The notes under the pieces: model-generated
Databases searched by the model: none
The model's input: the letters and a program-made list of their open reading frames with translations, nothing else
Told to the model about the DNA's origin: nothing
Assembly (NCBI GenBank): GCA_003550305.1
Contig: QKYT01000266.1
Coordinates: forward strand, 116,131-140,325
Reading direction: 5' to 3'
DNA length: 24,195 nucleotides
Source: Glomus cerebriforme
Taxonomy: Eukaryota > Glomeromycota > Glomeromycetes > Glomerales > Glomeraceae
Part shown: in pieces, positions 1 through 8,745 of the stretch
Numbering within the stretch: position 1 is the first letter of the stretch
Layout of the letters: every line of letters starts with the position of its first letter
Made by a program: the position numbers and the translations under genes

Positions 1-32
1 ATGAACTGCTCGATGTAACTAATAAAAATCAT

Positions 33-498
33 TTAGTAAATATAATAAGTCAATATTACAAAAATAATTTCAAAAAAAAATACCTTTTTCCTACTAATTC
101 CACAATAAACTAAAGAACACCATAAAGTTGAAATAGAAACTAATTTTCCTATTTGTAATTCAAGTTCTNCNACTAATTCATCTAAATACCAATCCACTTT
201 TTCTTTGACTAAATCTTGCAATATCTAAAGTGAAATAAATTAGTAACAATTTTCAACTATAAATATCCCTTTTATATTTGTAAATTACTTTCATTTCATT
301 TCAATTTAGTATTTTGTGACGACCTGGTGGTTTACGTCAAGGATCCTCTACCGTTCCTCATTTCATGTATATTTGCCATACTTTATTAACAATACCTTTA
401 CTAATGTATAATAATTCTGTAATTTTTTTTTGACTATAACCATCATGACGAAGAAATACAATTCTTCACTTCAGGTCTTCACTAAAGGAACGAGCCAT
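33..498 (-). pseudogene. Tc1/mariner-like transposase remnant (N-terminal DNA-binding half)
   Basis: Reading antisense from an ATG at 498-496, the frame begins MARSFSEDL and continues through a helix-turn-helix-like stretch (GYSQKKITELL) to a GTVEDP and RKPPGRH motif near 310-360, which is the paired-like first half of Tc1-type DNA-binding domains. A second open piece (221-33) carries YLDEL and GKLVSISTLW followed by CGISRKK, matching the second HTH. The two pieces may be separated by an intron (GT at 288-287, AG at 226-225, 64 nt). In-frame TGA codons occur at 468-466, 360-358 and 339-337, where family relatives would plausibly have Trp. Two Ns (169, 171) also fall inside. The catalytic DDE domain would lie beyond the left edge or is lost. 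It is a broken copy; family assignment is fairly sure. Confidence 0.75.
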
Positions 499-1186
499 TT
501 AGTGTTTATTTACAAGAAAATTATCTAAAAACTAAAAAGTAGTAGAAATCAATAAAAATCNCAAATTTAGAGTGAAGGGAAATACAAACAAAATATAATA
601 ACTTTANCTAAAACTCAATAAACAGCTGTAAAAGAACCTACTTTTGCAAATACTNCTGGGAAATCGTAGGTAATCGCCAAAGGACATACACTTTATATGT
701 AGAGTTTAAAATTTTTGCGAGAAGTCGGGGTATTTTTTTATCAGATGATCAACATTGTACTACACTATTTTAAAAACGGCGATAAATATTAATGAATAAT
801 TAATAATAATAATAATTAATTAATTTTAAATTAATAAAAAATTTGATTAAAGTATATTTTAATAAAGAAATTTTAGCAGAAATATATATTTTTTTAAATA
901 ATATTGATAAGTTGTATTACTTAGTAAAAAAGGTATACAAAACCTTACATCTATTTGAACAAAATGTAATGGGTATTTATTATTATATGTCAAATTAAAA
1001 TTCTGATTTGATTAATTATGTTTATAAAATTAGTAAGTTTTTAAATTTCTATTAGCTTATATTAATTAAATTATATATATATATTAATAATAATTTAATT
1101 TATTTATTTTTTAAATCTTTTTATAAATAATAAATAAGTAATTATTATATATATACTTCCTGAACAAACAAAAATATTAATTATAA
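499..1186. other. AT-rich spacer, no gene seen
   Basis: No convincing coding sequence. The first 280 bases probably belong to the untranslated end of the Tc1/mariner remnant, but I could not locate its terminal inverted repeat. The rest is simple A/T runs with TATATA microsatellite patches (about 1072-1083 and 1148-1155). Ns occur at 561, 607 and 655. Confidence 0.5.
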
Positions 1187-1390
1187 AGAAAGAAATATAA
1201 TAACTTTATTTTTAAAGTATTGTCATTTTGTAAAATATTTACAAATGTCTTTACAGCTAAAGCTTATCATAGATTATTTTTATCCTTATTCCAAATAATT
1301 GCTTATTTAGATTTTATACAAGCCAAAAGATTAGGTTTAGCTTTGTTGCTTTTACATGATTTAGACTATAAAAAAAGTTGGAAAACTTAA
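1187..1390 (+). pseudogene. coding-like fragment of unknown family
   Basis: An open frame of about 67 codons ends at TAA 1388-1390. From about 1245 it has protein-like composition (AKAYHRLF, then QAKRLGLALL, then HDLDYKKSW), unlike the low-complexity translation of the surrounding DNA. There is no plausible start codon in context and no clear continuation, although short coding-looking patches in several frames reach about 1700. I do not recognise the family. It could be a decayed transposon or lineage-specific gene, or chance. Confidence 0.3.
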
Positions 1391-1808
1391 CTTTTATTTT
1401 TAAATCATATATTATACATTTTGAATGGTATTTATATAATTTGTTTATTTATTATTTTTTTAGAAACTTACATAATAAAATATTTGAAAAAAATACAAAA
1501 AATTTAATAAAACAAATTCTTTATGCATCTAGTAAAGAAGTATTTATAATCTCTTACAACAAATTAGAGATACAAATGATAATAAAATAGTTTATTTTAT
1601 AAAGAGAAAAATGATTTGATGAAAGATGTTATAAAACAATTGAGATTTATAATAAATCAGGCCTTATACTCATTATGATAGAAGTGAAATTAAAAGAACA
1701 TAAGAGTCAATAATATATAAAGATATATATATATATAAAAATTATTATTTATTTTTGTATAAAATTCTAATTTTTTTTATTATATTGTACATAGTATCTC
1801 ATAACTAA

Positions 1809-2120
1809 AAAAATAAAAAATCTGTTATTAATTTAACAAGTGATGAGTTATATTCTAAACCATTATTAAAAAGAAATCTTTCAACTTCCATTAATAGAAA
1901 CAAGTTATCAAAGAAAAATAAAAAAGAAAAAAATGAAGAAATATTAACTATAAATAAAATTTCTAAATTGGAAATTAAAAAAAAAAAAATGCCATTGAGG
2001 GAACATGTGGCTAAAGTTAGAAAAAAAGAAGCAGAAGCTAAAGCATTAGAAATAGCTAATACTCAAAAAAAAAAAGAAAGATTTAGATTTATTTTAGCAG
2101 TTAGAAATACCAATAAATGA
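1809..2120 (+). pseudogene. lysine-rich open frame, unknown
   Basis: The frame is open from just after a TAA (1806-1808) to TGA 2118-2120, about 103 codons. The first Met is at about 1989 (MPLREHVAK). The product is strongly basic, rich in Lys, Glu, Asn and Ser, with a likely helical segment (KVRKKEAEAKALEIA). An open frame this long in such AT-rich DNA, with normal-looking Ser/Thr/Glu content, suggests real coding ancestry. There is no start or splice signal for the 5' part, so it is probably the tail of a broken gene. Function is not recognisable. Confidence 0.35.
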
Positions 2121-2419
2121 AAAGTTAATACATTAATTCTAAATAAAGTTTATATTTAGTAGTATAAATTCATTTTTTTTATAAACATCTCAAAATGTTT
2201 TTATAATAAATAAAATATCTAAATATCTTAAACAGTTTATATATAAAAGATAAAATTTGAAGTGTTACATTATCATTGTAAGTAATTTTTTCTTGAAATT
2301 ATGATATTTGGATCTTGATATGATAATACTAATATCTATTTTTTATATATAAATACAAGTTTATAAGAAACTTTTTTTTAAAAAAAACTATATACATTTG
2401 GTCTCATGATTTCTTTATA

Positions 2420-3356
2420 CAGTACCCAGCAACAAGTTACCGGTCACCTATAAATTAAGATAATCATTGTATAAATATATTCTCATGTAAACATTTTTTT
2501 TTTAATAATTAACTTACTTTTTATAGTATAAGTAAAGTTAATCATTAAGTTAAAATGTATTTTCATTAAAAATTATATGAAATTTTAATAAAAATTAATC
2601 ACTATATTTCAGGTTTTATCAGAAAAATTAGCATTTTAATAGAAATTTTAGGTATTATTATAATATTAAAATAATTTGTTTATTATTATGATATTTTTTT
2701 AAAATAAAATTATTTGATATATTATTATAAAGTATTATCAAAATTAATGAAATAGTTGGCAAATTACATACTTTTAATTAGTATCTGCCGATTATTTATA
2801 AATCATTACTAAATTACTTACCAAATTTTAGCCAGATCTAATGAACTAAATTTGGCCAAAATTTTTTTATTAGAAAGATANGAATTTTACTATTTATTTT
2901 TTAACTTTTTTATAATAATCAAAATTTAAAATTATAATTTATTCTTTAGCTTAATAATTTACAAACAATTAATAAATGAAAAATATTATTATTAAATATA
3001 TATAACTAGCTGATTATTTCATTAATTTTAATAATACTTTGTAATAATATACTATAAATTATGACAAATAATTTTATTTAAAAAAATNTCATAATAATAC
3101 AAATTATTTTAATATTANAATAATANCTAAAATTTCTATTAAAATGCTAATTTTTCTGATAAAACCTAAAATATAAAGATCAATTTTTATTAAAATTTCA
3201 TATAATTTTTAATGAAAATACATTTTAACTTGATGATCAATTTTACTTATACTATAAAAAGTAAGTTAATTATCAAAAAAAATATTTACATGAGAGTATA
3301 TTTGTATGATAATTATCTTAATTTATAGGTAACTGATAACTTGTTGCTGGGTACTG
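2420..3356. mobile_element. 937-bp foldback / MITE-like element with TA flanks
   Basis: Both ends carry CAGTACCCAGCAACAAGTTA in inverted orientation (2420-2439 and 3337-3356), flanked by TA at 2418-2419 and 3357-3358, the target duplication expected of Tc1/mariner-type elements. The inverted arms run about 338 bp each (2420 to about 2757, and about 3013 to 3356), leaving a spacer of about 255 bp without an open reading frame. By eye the arms are about 90% identical and their substitutions are almost all transitions. The element is non-autonomous. Four Ns (2881, 3088, 3118, 3126) lie inside it, as expected where a long inverted repeat is hard to resolve. Confidence 0.85.
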
Positions 3357-3407
3357 TACATATGTATATTTTTTTGCAATGGAATTTAAATTTTATTTAT
3401 AATTTTT

Positions 3408-3423
3408 AATTCTGGCCAGAATT
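3408..3423. repeat. perfect 16-bp palindrome
   Basis: AATTCTGGCCAGAATT lies between the foldback element and the hAT end. It could be a relic of a mariner-type terminus or a protein-binding site. Nothing else is visible at 3357-3483, which is otherwise A/T runs. Confidence 0.4.
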
Positions 3424-3571
3424 ATGTGTATGTATATCAATTTTTTTTTTGGAATTTTGTGTAATATCATACTATTAAGCAAAGATAATGATTTTCTGTG
3501 ATTCACAAAAAACTACAGAATTTCTCTTAAATGCATAAATTAAAAAAATAATATTTATTCACTGTAGAATA

Positions 3572-3625
3572 TCACATAATTTACAAAATCAAAAAATATC
3601 ACATAATCACATGATTTCACATAAT
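3572..3625. repeat. subterminal repeats of the hAT element
   Basis: The nonamer TCACATAAT occurs at 3572, 3599 and 3617, with a variant TCACATGAT at 3607. Its complement ATTATGTGA appears near the other end (8678-8686, within the palindrome TCACATTATGTGA). Clusters of short motifs just inside the termini are typical transposase-binding sites in hAT elements. The role is inferred from position only. Confidence 0.5.
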
Positions 3626-3796
3626 ATTCACTTATTTTACATATAAAATTCAGAAGCAAATTTAAAAAAATACTACATGTTGTCTTGTCGTGAAATTTCA
3701 AGTTTTTTAATAATGCCAGTTTAATGCAAAAAGACAGTTTCTATAACTACTCGAATGAACTAATATCCTGGTATCTTTAGAGAAGATAATAGAATT

Positions 3797-4455
3797 ATGT
3801 TTTGTAACTTCTGCGACCTTTTAATTAAGTGGAGATCAAAGTTTACTGTTGACGAATATTGCCTTTCAAAGAGTTATTAAAAAAAAGCAAACTTATGAAA
3901 ATAATGCAAGAAGACAAGAACAAGTTATTATTTTGGTATTTAAATCCAAAAAAGAGGTTATAGAGAATTTAATTGAAGCTTTTTTTCTTGCAAATATCCC
4001 TCTTGAAAAGATAAATAATTTACTCCTTTTTTTCAAAAAGTACCTTAAAGAGAGTGATACAATTTCCAAGACTTTTACAATTCATAGAATTCATCTATTA
4101 CACATTTTTAATAATCAACTTTCTTTACTTCAAAACTTCTTTAAGCAAAAACCTGTAGCAATAATAATGGATGAAACCACAGATGATTGTTTCCGAAGTG
4201 TTATTAACACTCTTTTTGCTTTTCGTCAACATATAAAGCTTGTTTCTGTTAATTTTTTGGAATGTGTTAATAATTCAACAATGGGAGAGATTCTTTTATC
4301 TATTTTATCACATTATAATATTCTATATACCTTACCAAGATTGTTTCTTTTGATTCTGCAGCATATATGAAAAAGTGTTTCTGAGAAATATTAAAGCCAA
4401 TAATGCTACAATTAATTCATTTACTATGTTATGCTTACATTATTAATCTGATTGG
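3797..4455 (+). pseudogene. hAT transposase, N-terminal part (broken)
   Basis: The frame starts at ATG 3797 with a CNFC zinc-finger half (BED-like). The expected His residues read as Tyr (EYCLSKSY) and a TAA follows at 3878-3880. After a frameshift in the A-run at about 3879-3886, the frame of 3849-4370 continues with a helical region and the hAT motif DETTD (AIIMDETTDD, about 4167), which contains the first catalytic Asp. A second frameshift near 4340 moves reading to SFDSAAYMKKC and on to a CYAYIINLIG stretch, where hAT proteins have a C-x2-H motif; here the His codon is TAC (4436-4438). Reading stops as the AT-rich sequence before the Harbinger end begins. It resumes at about 7470. Confidence 0.75.
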
Positions 4456-4510
4456 ATAAATATTAATTTAAATTAAATTAATAAAAATTATTAATTAATT
4501 TACTTATATT

Positions 4511-4550
4511 AGCCCTGTTCAATTCCGGTCGGTCACATTTTTCGGTCAGT
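4511..4550 (+). repeat. left terminal inverted repeat of the Harbinger element
   Basis: About 40 bp pairing with the complement of 7421-7460. The first 23 bases match exactly, then 3 mismatches, then the ATTTTTCGGTC block matches again. This is the predicted site of transposase cleavage and Myb-like protein binding. Confidence 0.85.
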
Positions 4551-4698
4551 TCTGTGCTACTAAAATCTGGCCAATAAAATTTTTTTATTTTCGGTTGCAA
4601 ATTGAACTGCTTTAGGTCAGATTTTAGTTCGAACTTTTATCGAAGTGTTGATAATATCCAATAATATTAGTTATTTTTTTTTTCTTAGTTCTTATTAA

Positions 4699-5901
4699 AT
4701 GTCACAACGTAAAGGGTTAATACAAGCTATAGAGGAAAAATTTATTGAAAGGATACTGATAGAGTTAGATGAAGAAGAAGATTTTACAGATTTAAATGAA
4801 GGACAGGATGAAGATTCTGAAATCATGCTTGGCTTGTTAGCTTTAAATGAAGTTCGTTATTTGGAACCTCGTGTATATAACATAGCCAAGTCTCAAGACT
4901 GGTACAATAATATTTTACCATCTTATGATGATATTAGATTTAAAAAAGTTATGAGAATGTTTCCAGAAAATTTCAAAGCATTAATTAATTTACTTGCTAC
5001 TCATCCAATTTTTCAATCAAATAATATTAAACAACAAGCACCTGTAGAACTTCAACTAGCTGTGTTTTTAAGAAGATTGGGATCAAAAGAAGATGTTTTT
5101 TCTGTATGTTCACGGTATGGAATAGCTGAAGGTACTGTATTATTATATTGTAAAAGAATAATGAAAGCTATTATTTCACATAAAGCAGAATATGTTAAAT
5201 GGCCAACTGGACAAGAGAGAGAATTTGTTCATGATGGATTCGAAGCTATTGGGGGTATTGAAGGTATAATTGGAGCTATAGATGGAACCCATTTTATTTT
5301 GCAGAACGCCCCACAAAAAGAAAAATATTTTTATTTTACAAGAAAAAAAAGATATGCATTACAATGCCAAGGAATAGTTGATCATCGGGGTATTTTTATT
5401 AGTTATGATGTAGGATGGCCGGGTAGTGTTCATGATGCAAAAGTTTATCGTAATTCCCATTTTTATTCTAATAGAACATTATTAATTAAAGGAAATGATT
5501 TCTTAATTGGTGATAGTGCTTATCCATTATCACCATTTCTTATTAAACCATTTAGTAAACCAAATGAAGTACAAACAGAATTTAATCGTATCTTTTCATC
5601 ACACAGAATTGTTGTTGAACATTCATTTGGTAGGATAAAAAACAGATTTGGTGGAATTAGAGAAATATCCGTTAAAAAAATTTCAACTGCTATAAACATG
5701 ATAGATTGCGCTATCATCTTACATAATTTTTTAGAATTATGCAATGATACGTGGGAAGATGATGATTATGAAAATAATGATAGTGATGAAGATGATAATA
5801 ATGAATTTAATAATTTTGATAATAATAATGATGAAAGTTTAAAAAGAGCAGGAGAGTCAAAGAGAAATTGGATTATGAGAAAGTTATTCACATCATTTTA
5901 A
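4699..5901 (+). CDS. Harbinger transposase (DDE superfamily endonuclease, HARBI1-like)
   Basis: A single-exon 400-residue protein, close to the usual 350-450 for PIF/Harbinger transposases. An acidic N-terminus (about 20-50) precedes a helical region with a likely HTH (about 115-155, LGSKEDVFSVCSRYGIAEG). The catalytic domain follows: GAIDGTHF with Asp195, the conserved GWPGSVHDAKV block (239-249), GDSAYPL with Asp272, and VVEHSFGRIKNRF with Glu307, giving an intact D-D-E triad, then ILHNF (340-344). The C-terminus is Asp/Asn-rich low complexity (350-379). The first ATG follows about 190 bp of leader within the element. It should cut and join the element at its terminal repeats in the nucleus, normally with the Myb-like partner encoded on the opposite strand. 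No stops or missing catalytic residues are seen. Confidence 0.95.
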   Translation: MSQRKGLIQAIEEKFIERILIELDEEEDFTDLNEGQDEDSEIMLGLLALNEVRYLEPRVYNIAKSQDWYNNILPSYDDIRFKKVMRMFPENFKALINLLATHPIFQSNNIKQQAPVELQLAVFLRRLGSKEDVFSVCSRYGIAEGTVLLYCKRIMKAIISHKAEYVKWPTGQEREFVHDGFEAIGGIEGIIGAIDGTHFILQNAPQKEKYFYFTRKKRYALQCQGIVDHRGIFISYDVGWPGSVHDAKVYRNSHFYSNRTLLIKGNDFLIGDSAYPLSPFLIKPFSKPNEVQTEFNRIFSSHRIVVEHSFGRIKNRFGGIREISVKKISTAINMIDCAIILHNFLELCNDTWEDDDYENNDSDEDDNNEFNNFDNNNDESLKRAGESKRNWIMRKLFTSF

Positions 5902-6046
5902 TTTCAATTATTTTATTTTAAATTGTATTATTTTATTGATAATAATCTAAATATAATCTGGTAAAAATAAAATCTATGCTAATCAAATAATACAATGTCA
6001 GACTAATCTACACAATCTACACTATATTTTTTCACTATCATCTATA

Positions 6047-7166
6047 TTAACGTTGTTGTGACAATTGTAGTTCTAATTTTTTCATTGCTAATTCATGTAA
6101 CATACGCGATTGTTCTCTCTCATACTCCCATTTCTGCTTTTCTATTTCCATCTTTTCTTTTTGTAATTTAAATTCATTATTCATTTTTTCCCGTTCCAAT
6201 TCAAGTCTTTGTTCAGAAATTTTGAGCTTTGAATGACTGATATTATTCATAATATCAACCAAAGATTCTACAGAATTTTTTTTCTTTTTTGTAACCTTTT
6301 CAGGTTTAACTTCTACTTCATCACTAATATATCCTGTAGAATCATTTGAAATAAAAGAAGGGTTAATATTTTCGCGGCAACCAAAAATTTTATCCATTTG
6401 ATCAAACCATTTCCAATCAATTCTATCAGATCCTGTTTTATCATTTTGCTTCTTTACTTTTTCGTACTTTTCCAATAAACGCGAAATTCTACCTTTAATA
6501 CTTTCACTTGTTTTTGTTTTAATAATTTCAGTAGAAATTGCTTTATATATAGCAGCTTTCTTTCCTTGTTGAAGTTTTTCATAGTTATCTTCTAAATATG
6601 ATAATAGTTTTTCAGTTTCTTCATCACTCCATCTTTCAGTAACTTGAGATTCTGTAGTTTTTCGCTTTTTTCTACCTTCGCTGTTTGCATTTTCTTTAGT
6701 ACTCTAAAATACAGATAAAATAACATTAATTAAAAGTACAATTAAATTATAAAGAATTTATGCTAACCATTAAATCTTCTGTACTAAAGCTATCATCTTT
6801 ATCACGACCATAAATCACTTGATTATTCTCTTGTAAATAAAAATCATATTCTTTATTTGCTTCTGGTATCATTAAATTACTGTCTTCTGTTCCATATTCC
6901 ATAAAAAAATTTGAATTAACCTCCATTTCGTCTGAGACATTTGAAAAAGTTAAAGGAGTTGTTACTAAAGGAGCCGTTGCTACCAAAGGAGTTGCTGTTT
7001 GTACTAAAGGTCTTTGTGCTAAAGGTCTCGGTGCTAAAGGTCTTTGTGCTAAAGGTCTCGGTGCTAAAGGTCTTGGCGCTAAAGGTTTTTGTGCTAAAGG
7101 TTTATATGTCTTTAATTTTCGGCTAGTTACTTTCAATTTAGAACTTTGAGTTTGTTGAGAAGACAT
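6047..7166 (-). CDS. Myb/SANT-like accessory protein of the Harbinger element
   Basis: Two exons, 7166-6768 and 6703-6047, with a 64-nt intron (GTTAGC...TTTTAG), join in phase to give 351 residues. The N-terminus contains about seven copies of a PLA-Q/P-R pentapeptide (about 23-56). An acidic middle follows, then a basic cluster (RKKRKTT, about 144-150) and a Myb/SANT-like domain (about 156-241: ERWSDEETEKLL, then IKGRISRLLEKYE, then WFDQMDKIFG). The C-terminal 65 or so residues are a Glu/Lys/Gln-rich coiled coil. In characterised Harbinger systems such a protein binds the terminal repeats and helps bring the transposase into the nucleus; that role is inferred here from family and position. 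Using a single exon from an internal start would lose the SANT domain, so the spliced model is preferred. Confidence 0.88.
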
Positions 7167-7179
7167 ATTTAAAAAAGTT

Positions 7180-7262
7180 GTAAAAAAAAGTTAACCCAAA
7201 ATTTGTAAAAAAAAGTTAAATGGAACGCGTAAAAAAAAAGTCAAAGCGAAACGTAAAAAAAA
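7180..7262. repeat. four spaced GTAAAAAAAA motifs upstream of the Myb-like gene
   Basis: A G-T-poly(A) block of 8 or 9 A residues starts at 7180, 7205, 7229 and 7253, a regular 24-25-bp period, immediately upstream of the minus-strand start codon (7166) and inside the right terminal region of the Harbinger element. The phased A-tracts could bend the DNA or form a promoter or transposase-binding array. Confidence 0.6.
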
Positions 7263-7420
7263 ATTTTCATAACTCCTTAATCTCTGAGTCAAAGAATTAT
7301 TTCATTTCTAATTGGTTATTATTTTCGTTCGAACTAAAAAACCAAAAAAAAGTTAGGTTGGAAAGTTCGGAAATCAGTTGTGTTGCACAAGCAGATCAGA
7401 CCAATAAAATTAATCTTCAA

Positions 7421-7460
7421 ACCGACCGAAAAATGCAACCGACCGGAATTGAACAGGGCT
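7421..7460 (-). repeat. right terminal inverted repeat of the Harbinger element
   Basis: The complement matches 4511-4550. The outermost bases are GAACAGGGCT (7451-7460), followed by ATT/TATTA as the flanking direct repeat. Confidence 0.85.
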
Positions 7461-7469
7461 ATTATTATA

Positions 7470-8499
7470 CATTTTCTAGTGATATTTGGCGAACTTTTCC
7501 AAGTTTTAATATTTTAAAAGTATTTTTATCAAAAATAAAAGAAATATTTGTACAATCACTAGCATATAAAGGTCATTACCTAATTCATCTTTGAATGCAT
7601 GGAATTGAAAAACCTAAATTCCTTTACCAAATATAATATGCTAGAGTTTATGATTCAAAATGATATTTTATGCCAAAGATCATATTAATTATTGGCTATC
7701 TTTTTTTTATGAAGAATATGAAAGAGATAAAAATAATGAATCAATTTTAATAATTAACGAAATTTTGCAAAATGTACAAAAAAAAGGAACAATTACCATT
7801 TATATTAATTTTATTGCATATTTTGCATAAGAATTTGTTCAGAATTTAGATTTTTTCTAACAATAAAATAAACCAGTATTTCCATTTGCTAAAGGATGAC
7901 TTGAACAAATTACATCATATTTGGAGGGAAATCAAATGGCACAAAATTTTGGTCCTGAACTACATACACTTATTATGGAACTTCAATTCAATCCTGATAA
8001 TTTTTATACTATCTTTCGATCAGTATTTAATTCTGCATATAAGAAATTTGAAATGCATATTCCACAACACCCAGCATACCCTTTGTTTCATGCTTCTCGT
8101 ATTTTTAATCCACTATATATTCAGATGAAATTCAAATAGAAGATACTTCACATAATGATATTCATTAATATTCAGTAATTACAGAACTTGGTAATCCATC
8201 TGATGAATTATTGCATGAATGGGCAATTTATTGTAATTCAGTAAATGAAATAGTTGAAGAAAATATTAATCTTGATTTATATTGGGTGGGAAAGCAAAAA
8301 ATTTTACCGATTTTATCAAATATTGTGTTAGATTATATTTGGCTTCCGATTTCAAGTTGTAGTGTAGAACATAGTCTCTATGTATAATAATCTTTTAAAT
8401 AGTGACTGGCAAAACCTTTCCTGTGAATCATTAAAGCAATTAAATATGTTGTATTTTAATGGTGGAAATGAAGAGTATGGTTTGAATAGTGAATTTTAA
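7470..8499 (+). pseudogene. hAT transposase, C-terminal part (broken)
   Basis: Reading resumes with DIWRTFPSFNILKVF (about 7479) directly after the Harbinger end. It continues through several frames: a HINYWLSFFYEEY block near 7680-7730, FIAYFA near 7810, ELHTLIMELQFNPDNFY near 7960-8010, and the hAT dimerisation signature DYIWLPISSCSVEHS near 8330-8375. After a final frameshift it reaches TAA 8497-8499 with LKQLNMLYFNGG. The order and spacing of these blocks match the end of a hAT transposase. There are several stops and at least four frameshifts. The SSCSVEHS motif has His where Arg is usual (CGT to CAT). Confidence 0.75.
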
Positions 8500-8745
8500 A
8501 TAATATAGTTTATAGGATAGTATAATAAATTTTTATTTGTAACAAATAAAAAAAAATATGTTGTTTTTGGAGAAAATTTTTTTTTTATTTTTGAGTTGTA
8601 AAAATAAGCACATGAGATTACCGAATTGTGCATAAATCACCACAGAATTGCACAGAATNGACAAAATAAGTTATCACATTATGTGANATAATTAATCCTA
8701 ATCACAGACAGAATTCACCCTTAATTACCACAGAAAATCATCATC

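Larger units (their letters stand above)
4511..7460. mobile_element. PIF/Harbinger DNA transposon, 2950 bp, apparently complete
   Basis: The ends are inverted repeats sharing AGCCCTGTTCAATTCCGGTC (4511-4530 and the complement of 7441-7460). Homology extends with a few mismatches to about 40 bp and includes a second CGGTC motif. Flanks show a direct repeat: ATT if the element starts with AGCCC, or TATTA if it starts with GCCC; the terminal A/T makes this ambiguous. Inside are the two genes typical of the superfamily, a DDE transposase and a Myb/SANT-like protein, convergent with 145 bp between their stops. Both genes are open, so the element could still be active or have moved recently. It sits inside the dead hAT element. 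Confidence 0.93.
3484..8745 (+). mobile_element. decayed hAT-like DNA transposon, split by a nested Harbinger element
   Basis: Two halves of one hAT transposase (3797 to about 4455 and about 7470-8499) lie on the same strand on either side of the Harbinger element and join at the same place in the protein. A candidate terminal inverted repeat is GATAATGATTTTCTGTG at 3484-3500 against the complement of 8729-8745 (16 of 17 match). Subterminal TCACATAAT-type motifs occur at both ends, in opposite orientation. I could not find an 8-bp target duplication, so the true outer limits may differ by tens of bases. The coding sequence is ruined by stops and frameshifts, so the element is dead. Confidence 0.65.

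Noticed and set aside
5520..5744. Minus-strand frame of 74 codons
   Set aside because: It is the shadow of the conserved catalytic region of the Harbinger transposase on the other strand.
6941..7126. Plus-strand frame of 61 codons rich in VLKV
   Set aside because: It is the reverse translation of the 15-bp PLAxR-coding repeats of the Myb-like gene.
7220..7594. Plus-strand frame of 124 codons
   Set aside because: It crosses the right end of the Harbinger element into hAT sequence, so it is a chance fusion; only its hAT part has coding ancestry.
7886..8139. Two overlapping plus-strand frames of 80 and 72 codons as separate genes
   Set aside because: They are pieces of the frameshifted hAT transposase C-terminal region.
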